64,000 nucleotides of DNA. Source: Adineta ricciae. Lineage: Eukaryota > Rotifera > Eurotatoria > Adinetida > Adinetidae. The position numbers and the translations under genes are program-made. Positions within the stretch are counted from its first letter, which is position 1. Each line of letters starts with the position of its first letter. Positions 48,700-59,425 of the stretch are shown here, in pieces. The stretch covers positions 1,488,001 to 1,552,000 of the forward strand of contig CAJNOJ010000001.1 in assembly GCA_905250025.1 (NCBI GenBank), read 5' to 3'. The notes beneath the pieces were generated by a model. It worked only from the letters and a program-made list of their open reading frames with translations, was not told the DNA's origin and did no database searches.

Positions 48700-49398
48700 A
48701 TGGCTTCAACTCTTCACTTAGCTATCATAGTATTGCTGTCAATCGTTGCTTTTAGTCAACAGCAAGGTTATTATTGCTACCGAATCGACTTTTTTATTAT
48801 GTCAATTTGTATTCATTTAGATCTGTTGACGTTGCTCTTTCGGTGTCGCCAGAATGAAGTATATAAGTGCGGTTCAACATGTATTGAAACATGTACGTAC
48901 AAACCCGAGATATGTTCAATGATATGCAACTATGGCTGTTTTTGTGCTGATGGGTATGTGCGACAATCTGATGCAACTGGAAGTGCTTGTATTAAACGTG
49001 AAGAATGCAAAACTGTCAGCGATTCCTTACTAGTCTGCGGACAAGATGAAGAATACTCGACATGTGCTTCAGCATGTCCTGCTACGTGTAGCGATATACG
49101 TAATCGTGTACAAGAATCAGCGAAAACTTGTATTGCATTGTGTAAATCAGGTTGCTCTTGTAAAAAAGGATATTATCGGGACGACAATGGTAAGTGTGTA
49201 TTACCAGAAGATTGTTGTGGCAAAAATGAAAGATACAAAACATGTGGTTCATCCTGTGTTGAAACCTGCAGTGAAAAACCATCTATATGCACACAACAAT
49301 GTGTTGCTGGATGTTTCTGCGGCTGCTCAGATTATGTTCGGCAGAATAATAGTACGAACAGTCCTTGTGTTCATCGCGATGATTGCGCAAAACAATGA
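48700..49398 (+). CDS. Secreted protein with three TIL (trypsin-inhibitor-like) domains
   Basis: Exons are 48700-48766 and 48821-49398, giving about 214 aa; the 54-nt intron is in frame and inferred from GTTATT...TTCATTTAG. A signal peptide (LAIIVLLSIVAFSQQQ) is followed by three cysteine-rich TIL domains. Each begins C(G)xxExYxxCxSxC and ends CxCxxGYxR...CxxxxxC: VYKCGSTCIETC to REEC, EYSTCASACPATC to PEDC, and RYKTCGSSCVETC to RDDC. TIL domains inhibit serine proteases through an exposed loop. The third domain has an extra CGC in place of the usual CFC spacing. It may protect against pathogen or digestive proteases; the target is unknown. The gene is convergent with the glutamate receptor gene, 116 nt away. 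Confidence 0.85.
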   Translation: MASTLHLAIIVLLSIVAFSQQQGYYCYRIDFFIMSICIHLDLLTLLFRCRQNEVYKCGSTCIETCTYKPEICSMICNYGCFCADGYVRQSDATGSACIKREECKTVSDSLLVCGQDEEYSTCASACPATCSDIRNRVQESAKTCIALCKSGCSCKKGYYRDDNGKCVLPEDCCGKNERYKTCGSSCVETCSEKPSICTQQCVAGCFCGCSDYVRQNNSTNSPCVHRDDCAKQ

Positions 49399-49514
49399 CC
49401 TAACGATTGGCTATATTCTTCATTTTAAATTTACAAGAAATAAAAATATCTATTATTCAAACAATACAACAGATATTCGTTATGAACATGTTCTCTGAAG
49501 TATGTCGAAATAAA

Positions 49515-52500
49515 CTAAACATCACTGTGTGGTTTTTGTTGTATAAAATTGTCATCTATCTCTTGAGTTTCTGGCGGAGGACAGAACGTATCTTCTATAT
49601 TATCAATGCGGTCGATCTCCAGCTGTTTCTGTGCACTGATTGTAATGCCAACGAAATTTCTAGAAAATAAACGAAATAAAATATTGTTGTTTTCAAATGA
49701 ACTTACTCGATCATTTTAATTCGAAGAATTTCTCGGAAACTAACTTCTAATTTTTCTGATTCAGCTTTGGCAGTAATCAAAAATTCCGTAAAAGCAATGA
49801 GACAGGAAACAATGATACCAAACAAAAATATGTAGAAAAGACCGGTCACACTAGAAAGGCTCAGTTCACTGAAACGTTTGTCTTTCGACGATAGTGAACA
49901 TTCCGAACGTTCATACCTAGAAGAATTCAAACTCATTCTCCACTTTCATTGCTATAATTAGAAAAAGATGAACACTATACCACCAGCGTTGTTTCAATTT
50001 ATCAAGGAATCCTGATTCACGTAGATTAGTCACTATCATATTGATTGCTTCCGTTAAATCTGAACCTAATCGTGTAGCTATGCCGTATCCTTTGGAGTCT
50101 AAATCAGAACCAACTTTCATTGTATCACATGGGACGCGTTCGTTGACGTATTCATTTTTTGTCGATCTGAAATTGAAGCGTCGCTTTGATAGAAAAGAAG
50201 TTCGCTAATCAGATTTGTGTTTACTCGATGAAAAAAGCATATTTGCCTTTCGAACTTCTAACTTTAGCTACGCCTTCATCATTTGTAGCGACGAAAACTT
50301 CAGCTGAACTTCTCTGCATCGCTTCCCACATTTGTGGAAAAACGGAAACATTGGATTTCTCGAAGAAAGCCGACGTTGTTCCATTTCGTACTGATCCGTA
50401 TTTAATTTCATGCTGTTTAGCTAGACGAAAGAAAAAGAAAAGTATTCAGCGCAATTCAACCGAAAAACTCACCCAAATCTTCGACACTTTCAATCGGTGC
50501 AACTAATTTTTCGACTGTAAGAAACGCTACTAGATTAGCAGTGTAGGACGAAATGAAAATCAACGAAAAACACCACCATGATGTTGCAGCTATACGGCCG
50601 GAAAACGATTTAGGTACAAGATTAATCGATTGCCTCATGAATGAGGCAAATGAAAAGAATAATGCGTTTGATATTCCAAATAAATGTACATCTGTTTGTT
50701 TGAAACCTTTCTCGTTTGATTTGTGCTGTTGCTTCTTATCATTATCTGTTGTTCCAGTTTGTTGTCGTGGTCGATAACGATGCCGGCGACGAACAGATGG
50801 CTTGACTGGCGGTGGTGGTGGTGGTATTGCTAATTCACTGGAACGTCTTGAATCCACTGAATCACGTTTTTGACGATTTAATTCAATTTCAGTTTTATGC
50901 TTATCGCTAACGCTTTTCGGGTATGTATATGTTCGGTATGATGGTTTTCGAACGATACGTCGGCGCCACGATGAATTGACAACCCGTGATGTAAGAAATA
51001 AGACCACACTAACAGCAACGTATGCTAATGAAAAGCATAGCCATACTTCCATGGAAACAGGATGCATAAATGAAAAGACGCCTGGTTTCTGTGCATCAGG
51101 TTTTCGAATCTAAACAACGAATAACATAGAAGATGTTAATCTCTATCGATAAACCAGAACATACCATAATAGAAATACCCAAGTTCATAAATGGTTTACT
51201 GAAGTCCACTGCTTCCATACGTACTTGGCTGATTGTTAACGGCGCAATGGCCATATCAGCCATACGAGCCACTATTTCACCGACCATTCCTTAAAGATTA
51301 ACAATTGAAAATTGAACAATAATATGCTCATCCCACTCACCATTCCAAATACCTGACGATGCATTTTTACTTCCGAATCCTCCATCTTGAACGATACGAA
51401 ACTTGCATGTGATGTTCAAGATTGAACAAACTTTTTCAGCTAAATCAACGCAAAATCCTTCTACTTCATGAAAATCAAATACATGACCACGTAAATCTTT
51501 CAAATCCGCTTGTGGTTGAGCGTATATCGTGTGTAAAACTGTACGTTTACGTAACATTAAAAATGGTTCATCGAATAAACTCGTAATATAATAAGTTCTC
51601 GATGATGTTTCTCTCTCTTTCTTCGTTAAATCTTTTCGTTTATCAATCAAACATGGATGATACTCATCGTTGGCACCATTATATCTTCCAATAAGCTCAA
51701 CGGGTTGTTTTCGTGGTTTCCTTATTGTATACACGTTGATATCGGTTAAGTTCGGTTTGAATGTTTTAGACTTCGTTTGCCGTAAACGTAATGTTCGACA
51801 ATCGATGATGTTCGAATTGAGAATACGAATAATAAAGTTAAATGCATCGTACAATGGACGAGCGCGTGTTTGTGACGATTTCGGTAATTGAGAAAGAAAA
51901 TATGAATAGGAAAAATATTCAAATGCTTGTGTAAGTTGATCTTTACATGAATTATCTTTCGTACTATCAGCATCCGACAGTCGATCGGAATTGATTTGAG
52001 ACGAATTCGTCACATTAGATCGTTGACGTTGATTTCGAAAGGTTAATGTTGTTTTATAATATGTCATATGATGTTTAGATTTCGATATCAACGAAGATGG
52101 ATCGTTGAAAGTAGAGATTTCTTGTTCGTCGAGTTCACAATCATGCTGATGATAATCGAAATAGACCAAATGGCCAGTTAGATTCACTTTATGCATCCAA
52201 GTACAAACATCAAATCCTGATAGAAGTATATAATAGTACAAATCACTGGTTAGACCTACAAAACAATCAAATCTTGTAATATCTAGAGACAATAAAAACA
52301 ATCCTCTTTTCACCTCCCCCTCCCCGCCCCCTTTCCCGATCCCATAGTTACTCAGAAAATAATAACAAGTATACAAACCCATATGTGAGATTTTCTCGAA
52401 CATCGTTTCATAATTCACATACAGTTCCAAATCTAGTAGAATGTATTTTGGCGGTTGTTCTCGATTGTTGGAATGAATATCAAGACTATACAGAAGTGAA

Positions 52501-53126
52501 TACACATCTTCATGTTGTGTTGCACGAATATCTAACGAGAAATTGTTGAAATATTCATCATAATTCGTTAATTGAAGAAATTCGTATATGCGATGTTTCG
52601 CTTCTTCGTTATCATAAATATAGACTATTTTTCGTATGGAATGATGCTTTAAATAACTGATCAAGACGCGAAGAATATTCGGCATGACAAAATAGGTTTG
52701 AGGAAATGATCTGCAACAAGGAGAGAATGAATCATTTTTACGAAAAATTCTGACATTTGAACGAAATACAAACGTTGTAGTTATAATCCCTTGTGAATTC
52801 ATAATAACGAATGGAAGACGATATGTTTGACAAAAACCTTCAATTAATTTTGTTGAAAAATGATCCATATGTGCGAGATAGATATGTGTTTGATTTGCAC
52901 GTACATCTAATTCATTGAGAAGATTCAACAACGACTTTCTAGGATTGATCCATCGAATTTGTAAAATTAAACCTTGATGATAACAGAAGGTTGTGTTTGG
53001 CACAGCTATATTTAGAATTCCTTGGGGAGAATCATTTTCATCAATAACTCCAATTGATATTGTTGATTGTGAAGATGTGATGACGATGAATGTAGAAAAA
53101 ATCATTAGGACACGAGAGAAAACCAT
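49515..53126 (-). CDS. AMPA-type ionotropic glutamate receptor subunit
   Basis: Nine exons: 53126-52774, 52710-52379, 52255-51341, 51289-51165, 51109-50473, 50420-50225, 50166-49981, 49916-49707 and 49659-49515, giving 1032 aa. It has a signal peptide, a divergent amino-terminal domain, then the ligand-binding domain: [19 protein letters not shown] with the ligand Arg, and [15 protein letters not shown] and AFFIESTKNEY with the ligand Glu. Channel parts follow: M1 ([18 protein letters not shown]), M2 loop ([21 protein letters not shown]), M3 with [14 protein letters not shown], and M4. S2 and linker blocks ([29 protein letters not shown]) are of AMPA type. Oddities: Arg is encoded at the Q/R position (codon 50633-50635), and the M1-M2 cytoplasmic loop is about 85 residues, with polyproline and RS-rich stretches. 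The C-terminus HSDV is a possible class I PDZ ligand. Confidence 0.93.
52316..52343 (-). other. Intronic G-quadruplex-like tract
   Basis: Inside the 123-nt intron of the receptor gene (52378-52256), the transcribed sense has five G-runs of 3-5 bases separated by 1-4 nt (plus strand: C5, C4, C5, C3, C3). It stands out in AT-rich DNA and satisfies the usual four-run rule for quadruplex formation. Confidence 0.7.
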
Positions 53127-54815
53127 GTTGTCTTCTACTAAAGATCAAGAAAGACTAAATATGAACAAAAATCGATGAAGATTTTTTTGTCTTCTTCTTC
53201 TTCTTCTTTTTCTCTTCAGATCGCGCAGAATAAATTAGATTACACATTCTATTCATATGTTCGCACTTGCCTTTGTATGCCTAGTCGAGATTAAGAATAC
53301 AAGAGAAACTCTCGAGAGATGGATGAAATGACAAAATCTAATCCGTTTAGGAGCAATGAGAAAAAGAAACTGCTAACTAGTCGATTTGATCATCGCTTCT
53401 TCTTTCGACCATCTTGAGTTTCTTTTCTTTTTTCGTCTACATGCTTTTCAATAGATTAATAGCTGGTGATCATTGAAACTATTCTCACGAGAAGAAAGAC
53501 TGTTTGATCAGAGAATATAAACATCAATGACAACCGGATATAACACACTCCAACGAAGAATTTCCGTTCAATAGACGATAGAAAATTGTTTATAATCTGA
53601 CAATCATATCTACCAACTGTAAGTCATGAACGATAGATCTTCTCGATCATCATTATATAACATTACAGATTCGTATTTGTAGTTCGATTTTATCGTATAA
53701 TCTATGCAAAATGAATCCGCATTGGGAGATAGGATACTGCTATTTTTGCAGTACAAATGTTTTCAAGTTAACCTAAGAAATGTCTTCATGTTTTGGTTAT
53801 TAATTACTATAAAATTGTCAATACCATTCGTAGAGATCTGGTCATATCAGTACGCTATGTGATTGACGAACTTAGAGTTGTAAATATCTACGTTTTCTGC
53901 TCATATCGTGTACTAATGTAGATCTGTTTCTCTTTGCATATCAAGAATACAAGGTTATCCATTCATTCCGATTGAATTTAATCCACCATATATCATCAGA
54001 CTCTAGTTAACTGTTTGGCTTTTGTATGTCTTACAAAAAAAAACGAAAATTATTGGTTGGAGACCGCAGTTCGTTATAATATTGATTCTTTCTCTTTATG
54101 TCAAGGATAATGTCGAGTGACTCAAAAGAAAAAACAAATTTCATCTATTTTATATCCGAAAATCAAATCACTTTTTTATTTGTTCTGATATCTGATCATC
54201 TGGTATGCTCGTCAATATTTGTAACAATGAAGATTAAGATCGTATAAGCTTCGATTTTTATTTGCACACAATTTTTTCTTTCTTTCTCGATTTTGTCTAT
54301 TCGTATGCAATTGTACTGAACATCGATGAACTTTTAGAAGTCATACGCTGCAAATCAACTAACATAACGTATTGGTACTAACAATCGTATGTTACTAATC
54401 TATAGACAGAACTGTTGGAGTTGGTGGCATTGAAAACAGAACGATATGTTGTTTCTCTCTTTATTTATATTCCCTTCTATATGTTACGCTGGTGTCTTTT
54501 TCTTAACAGCTTTCCTCGTCTCCTTCTTCTATTTCTTGGAGGGCGGTCTTTTCTTTTCTGCCATTATTTGTTTTCTTTCAAGATGTAACCGGTAGAAGTT
54601 GGTGTGTGGCAGAGAAATGAGGAAAAGAACGATTCTATATGCGGTAATGGGTACTATTTCATTCATCCGATATGCTTCTCTTTTTTGCTTCTATTTCTAT
54701 CATCATCAACAACGTCGATTACGGCGAAAGAAAGAATAGATTTAAAGTGACAAGAAGAGATTATAATGTTGAGAAGTATGAGAAAATTAATTCTGATCGG
54801 TTCTTTTCCTTATAG
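53127..54815. other. Divergent intergenic region, glutamate receptor / SLC7
   Basis: About 1.7 kb with no supported exon. It holds a TTC-repeat pyrimidine tract near 53190-53218 and T-rich stretches near 54480-54590. It should contain both promoters. The SLC7 ATG at 54816 is preceded by TCTTTTCCTTATAG, so a noncoding 5' exon or spliced leader is likely. Confidence 0.5.
54801..54815 (+). promoter_or_regulatory. 3' splice site abutting SLC7 start codon
   Basis: TTCTTTTCCTTATAG runs directly into the ATG. The acceptor is strong and pyrimidine-rich. It may be the end of a 5'UTR intron or a spliced-leader acceptor. Confidence 0.55.
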
Positions 54816-56585
54816 ATGGCTTCGGCAAAGGATGGATCGAAAACGAATGTGCCAACTCTATCGCAAGGAGCTCATCGGCAGCCAACGATGGGTTTATTCG
54901 ATGCAATTAATCTTCTATTAGCTTGCATTATCGGTTCAGGTATATTTATCAGTGCTAAAGCCGTCTTAGAATATTCAGGTTCGTACGGTCTTTCGATTAC
55001 TGTATGGGTTGGTTGTGGTTTACTTTGTATAATGGTAAATCGAGCTAATGATTCAGAATGTTTAATCAGAAATTGTAATTATTATCTAGGGAGCACTATG
55101 TTATGCTGAACTCGGTTGTGCATATGTTTCATCAGGCGGTGATTATACGTATCTTCGAGTTGCATTTGGTGATTTTCTTGGTTTTCTTCGTGTTTGGATT
55201 GAAGTTGTTCTATCTCGGCCAATGATTGTTGTCTTGAGTGTCCTGACTGCATCGAACTATCTCGTTTATTGGTTCTATCCGACTTGTACGCCACCCGATA
55301 TTCTGGTGAAATGTTTATCGTCATTTCTTCTACTAATTGTCGGATTTATTAATTTAATATCAGCTGATTGGGCAAATCGACTTCATCAAATTTGCAATTA
55401 TTTCAAAATTGGTAAGATGATTATCTGTCACATTTCATTGTTGTTTACCTCAATCTATTCCAGCTTCACTATTGATCGTTATTGGCGCTGGATTATATCG
55501 GATGATTCTTGGTCGTGTCGAAAATTTCGCCGAACCATTCGAAGGTTCAACATACAGTCAACTACCCAGTGCACTCTATGCTGGCTTATTTCCCTACGCT
55601 GGATGGTAAAGAAATCGACATTCAATAATCTGTATTTTCTGAAATTCTTCTTCTATTTAGGAATTATCTGAATAATGCCATCGATGATCTAAAAGATCCA
55701 AAACGACTTTTACCACTTTCAATTGTTATATCACTTTTTATATGTATAATGATTTATTTTCTAACGTTCAGTTCGTATTTCACTGCGTTATCAGCATATG
55801 ATATTTTAATTTCTGACGCAACAGCAGTGACATTTGCTGAACGTGTTTTTCCACCACTTTTATATATCATACCAATCGGAGTGACAATGTCTTGTGTAGG
55901 AGGTACGGAAATATTCTTCGTTTTCATTTCAATGTTCATTCGATACGAATATATTTAGCTGCATCGGGTAATATTTTCACTGTTGTGCAAATGTTTAATG
56001 GTAATAATTCATTGCTATTTGATTGCTAATTATATTCTAAAATAACACTTTAGTTGCCGGTCGAGATGGTCTTATGCCATTCATATTCTCCATGCGACAC
56101 TACGAAACTAATGTACCCATGATTGCAATTATGTTCGAAATCATAGTTAGTTTTATTTTCCTTTTCTTCATGTCAAACATCGGAAAGTTAATCATTTGTG
56201 TTGGCATGATCAATTGGACATGTGATTATATAATATTCATTATTCACTTCATTAAACTGCTTCTTCTATTGTAGGTATTTTGTTGGCAGCAGTTGGCTTA
56301 ATTGTTCTTCGTTATAAACATCCGGATCGAGAACGACCAATCAAGATTCCATTATTAATTCCTATTCTTTTCATCACCGTTCTAGTTGTATTGATCGGTG
56401 CAAGTGCTGTGACTGATCTTGAAAATATTAAAACATCGTTAACACTTCTTGGCACTGCTGTACCGGCCTATGTCTTCGGTGTGATGTGGAAAAAGAAACC
56501 GGCTAGTTTTAATCGAAAATATAATTCCTTTGCGATCACTCTACAACGATTATTTCATGTTGTTCATGATGAACACACTGACTAG
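54816..56585 (+). CDS. SLC7 (LAT-type) amino acid transporter light chain
   Basis: Exons are 54816-55034, 55090-55411, 55464-55605, 55661-55902, 55959-56000, 56054-56221 and 56275-56585, giving 481 aa. It has about 12 transmembrane helices of the APC fold. The substrate-binding GSG motif is in IIGSGIFIS, followed by GALCYAELGCAYVSSGGDY, GLFPYAGWNYLNNAIDDLKDP (typical LAT helix 6), and AASGNIFTVVQMF. The late block AAVGLIVLRYKHPDRERPIKIP is also typical. The extracellular YPTC cysteine between helices 3 and 4, which bonds the 4F2hc/rBAT heavy chain in vertebrates, is present. It therefore probably works as a heteromeric exchanger of neutral or cationic amino acids. Which SLC7 subtype it is cannot be decided. 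The heavy chain is not in this window. Confidence 0.92.
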
Positions 56586-56947
56586 TATAGAAATAAAAAC
56601 AATTGATTTTCTCACGGTAGATTTGCTGGATTATTTTTTTTTCTTCTTTTGACCACGAATGTCAATTCCCTTCCATAATTTTTCAAAAATAAAACAAATG
56701 AATGGTTTAGAATCACGATACAGAACCGACAGCACTGCCATCTGAGTTTGCGGCAGTCTATGAGGGATCGTCAAGGAAATTTACTTTTCAAATGATCGAC
56801 AATCAGCTGTTCAGCTGTTATTGTTTCGTTCGTCTTCAACGATTATTTAGATGTGTTTTTCACGTTATTTCTTTCATACCGACGTCATATTTATTCTTCG
56901 AATGCGCTTTTATTCTTAAGTACTTTTGCACTTTTGTTTGATTTCGG
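56586..56947. other. Intergenic region between SLC7 and vasohibin
   Basis: About 360 bases between two plus-strand genes, AT-rich with a T-tract near 56634-56649. No exon is seen. Confidence 0.5.
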
Positions 56948-58111
56948 ATGGCGGTAAGCACGTGTGGCTATGAAACGATGTGGAGTGGTAATACGATTCT
57001 ATACTTCGTAAATCGTGATGGTCTACCACTATCAGAACGATGTAATGAACGCATGTGGTCATTTTGTAAAGAACAATATCCGAAACGTAAATAGATCGAA
57101 ATTTCGAGAGTAACTTTAATTGTCAATGACTACGAACGATTGTTTTCCTAGATGAGGAAGAAATTCAAACATTGCACGATAAAGTTATTAACTATCCACC
57201 AAAACTATGTCCTGAGCCGCCGTATCATATTGCTTCGAATACTCGTCTGAAAGTTCACGAAAAACTACAGCAAATACAAAATTACATATATCGTTTGGAA
57301 TATAACTATACAGGCATGCAATTCTTCGATCTAAATCCAACGCGATCCATATATGGACTTATGGACACTACTCGACAGATGTAAGAAATATGAATGATAT
57401 AAATATGTGATTATCATCACAAACCAAAACTGTTTTAGGATGACAGAATCATTACCAATCAAATGTTTTGAAGCATTTTTAATTGGATTGTATCTAACAA
57501 CTGGAATCATTGGTCTAGATCGTTTTAACATATCATTTAAAACTCGTTTCAATTCAATTATCTATCGTCACGTTGTTCTCGGTGTGAAATATCAACAATT
57601 TTACGGTGCATTAGGTATAAGTCGTCGCGAAGATCTAGCTTACAAATCTTTGGATGGTAAATATGAACATTTTTCTGAGCTGATCGACGATTTTATTTGT
57701 GCATATAAAAGATACGGACATACAGTTTTACGCGTTCGAATTGGTTTGCCAATTATTCATGATTTGAAATCGTTTTTAACAATTAACTGGAAAGTTTTAA
57801 CTATTCTACCAAGTAAAACCGACAAGAGTGAATACGATCGTGAACTGAACAAAATTACTCGCATATGGAGACAAGTTGACATGCATATGACGTACAAATC
57901 AGTTGTGTCGTTAACATCATTGACTCAACCGACTGGCACTTTGATAACAGCAGCATCACTACCAAACCGTTTGCAACCGATATCATTTCGAACAAATGGT
58001 GAACCTCCAATGACTTGCCGTCGTTCAGTAACAAACAAAACCTCAATGACCACACGTGATCAAAAATCAGACGATAAAGATCAAACAATTCCTTATGCTA
58101 TTCGTGTATAA
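56948..58111 (+). CDS. VASH1: Vasohibin (tubulin tyrosine carboxypeptidase)
   Basis: Removes the C-terminal tyrosine of alpha-tubulin, normally as a complex with the small protein SVBP. Exons are 56948-57086, 57152-57380 and 57439-58111, giving 346 aa. The transglutaminase-like catalytic triad is visible: Cys in LPIKCFEAF, His in YRHVVLGVKY and Ser in GALGISRREDL. Other family blocks are IQNYIYRLEYNYTGMQFFDL, FNISFKTRFNS, and FSELIDDFICAYKRYGH, and the C-terminus ends IRV, as in vertebrate vasohibins. The tail after residue 270 is Ser/Thr-rich and unconserved. The GTAAGC within codons 2-4 resembles a donor but the frame continues into recognisable sequence. Whether it is VASH1 or VASH2 is not resolvable. 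Confidence 0.95.
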
Positions 58112-58444
58112 TTATCCATGTGTTTTTTCTTATTCTGAATAAAATATGAATTACTTCGTGAAAAATCTTGAGGTTTTGGCGTCAAACAGGTAGAAATCGA
58201 TCGATGACAATTTTTGCGCATGTCTTTATTAAATAATCAAATACATATTTCTTGGAGAAAAACGAAAACGTCAACAATATACAATCGAAGTATATAGAGT
58301 ACATCGAAAGCGTGTCTAATACATTGATTCATCAAGAAATTTACAGACAAAAGAAAAAGAATAAAGATTGAAAATATAAATACTAATTATAATCCGTTAC
58401 ATTTACAATTTTGTCAGTTTGATCATACTTAAGTGTAGATTAAA
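58112..58444. other. Convergent spacer, vasohibin / CX-like membrane protein
   Basis: About 330 bases, AT-rich, holding the two converging 3' ends. Nothing else is visible. Confidence 0.5.
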
Positions 58445-59425
58445 TTAATAGGAATTGAATGGCTGTGATTGCTGTGCGTACGGATTGAAACTTCCGGGAT
58501 AATTTTGTGGTGGATGAGCATATGGATTTGCTGCTGGCGGAGGTGGATAGCCCATTGGAGGTGGTGGTGGATTATAGAATGGGGGTGGTTGATTCATAGG
58601 CGGTTCTGTCGGGATCATCACCATATCTTCTATTAATATGTATTAATGATTTTCAATAAATAGAAGAATGAATTTTTAATAACATACTCTGTTTTCGACA
58701 GCGTCGCGCCCATAATAGAATAACAAGTAGAAGACAAGCTATAATCAACACTATCCATGCAAAATGAGCACTGCTGTTTGAATTGCGACTAAATTAATCG
58801 AATAATATTGACATATAGAGAATTTATATGCTGAAAAATCTCAGACCTGATTGCTCTACGCGAACAACAATATTGTTTATTTGGTTCACCACAACAGTGC
58901 AGTTCATCAGGAGAAAATCCGTAAAGCGGACAACGAAATGTTCCAAAACTAGTTCCATTCATATCTTCATTATTCACACATGTATCGCCAACTGAAAACA
59001 AAAGAGAAACTAATTAGTATTCAATCAAGTATGATATGATAACCTACTTCCATAACCAGGTCTATAATAATCATTTGGCCGAGCATGATATGAATGAGAC
59101 ATTGACCTCATTAATGCGTATGCTGCAAGACCACCAGCTGCTCCCGCAGCAAAACTCGCAGCATTGCTTTTAAAACTACTTCCAGATCGACTAGAAACGT
59201 TAATAATTAATCATTCAGTAGAAACAAAAACAGCAAACACACTTACGGTTTATTCATCGTATTGATACTATTTCCTCGGCTGAAACTCGATGCTCCGCCA
59301 AATGTACCCGGGCCTCGAGAACCTGTTTTAAAGCCGCCACTACCGCCACGACCACCGAATCCTTTCCCTTCCATCGAGGAAAACAACATTATCACTAAAT
59401 TCATCAGAGAGTTGACATTACTCAT
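58445..59425 (-). CDS. Single-pass membrane protein with prion-like hydrophobic segment and Cys-rich ectodomain
   Basis: Exons are 59425-59247, 59190-59048, 58991-58847, 58788-58688 and 58629-58445, giving 250 aa. In order: a short hydrophobic leader (MNLVIMLFSSM); a Gly/Arg/Phe-rich stretch (GKGFGGRGGSGGFKTGSRG); a small-residue hydrophobic segment ASFAAGAAGGLAAYALMRSM followed by DYYRPGYG; a cysteine module (DTCVNNEDM, FRCPLYGF, LHCCGEP, YCCSRR); one transmembrane helix (WIVLIIACLLLVILLW); and a cytoplasmic proline-rich tail with PPPFY, PPPPPMGY and NPYAHPP motifs. The layout resembles invertebrate CX-module proteins. The Ala/Gly segment and YYRP recall the prion protein's [23 protein letters not shown] and YYRP regions. 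Homology to PrP is not established and convergence is likely. Function is unknown; PPxY-like motifs could bind WW domains. Confidence 0.72.
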
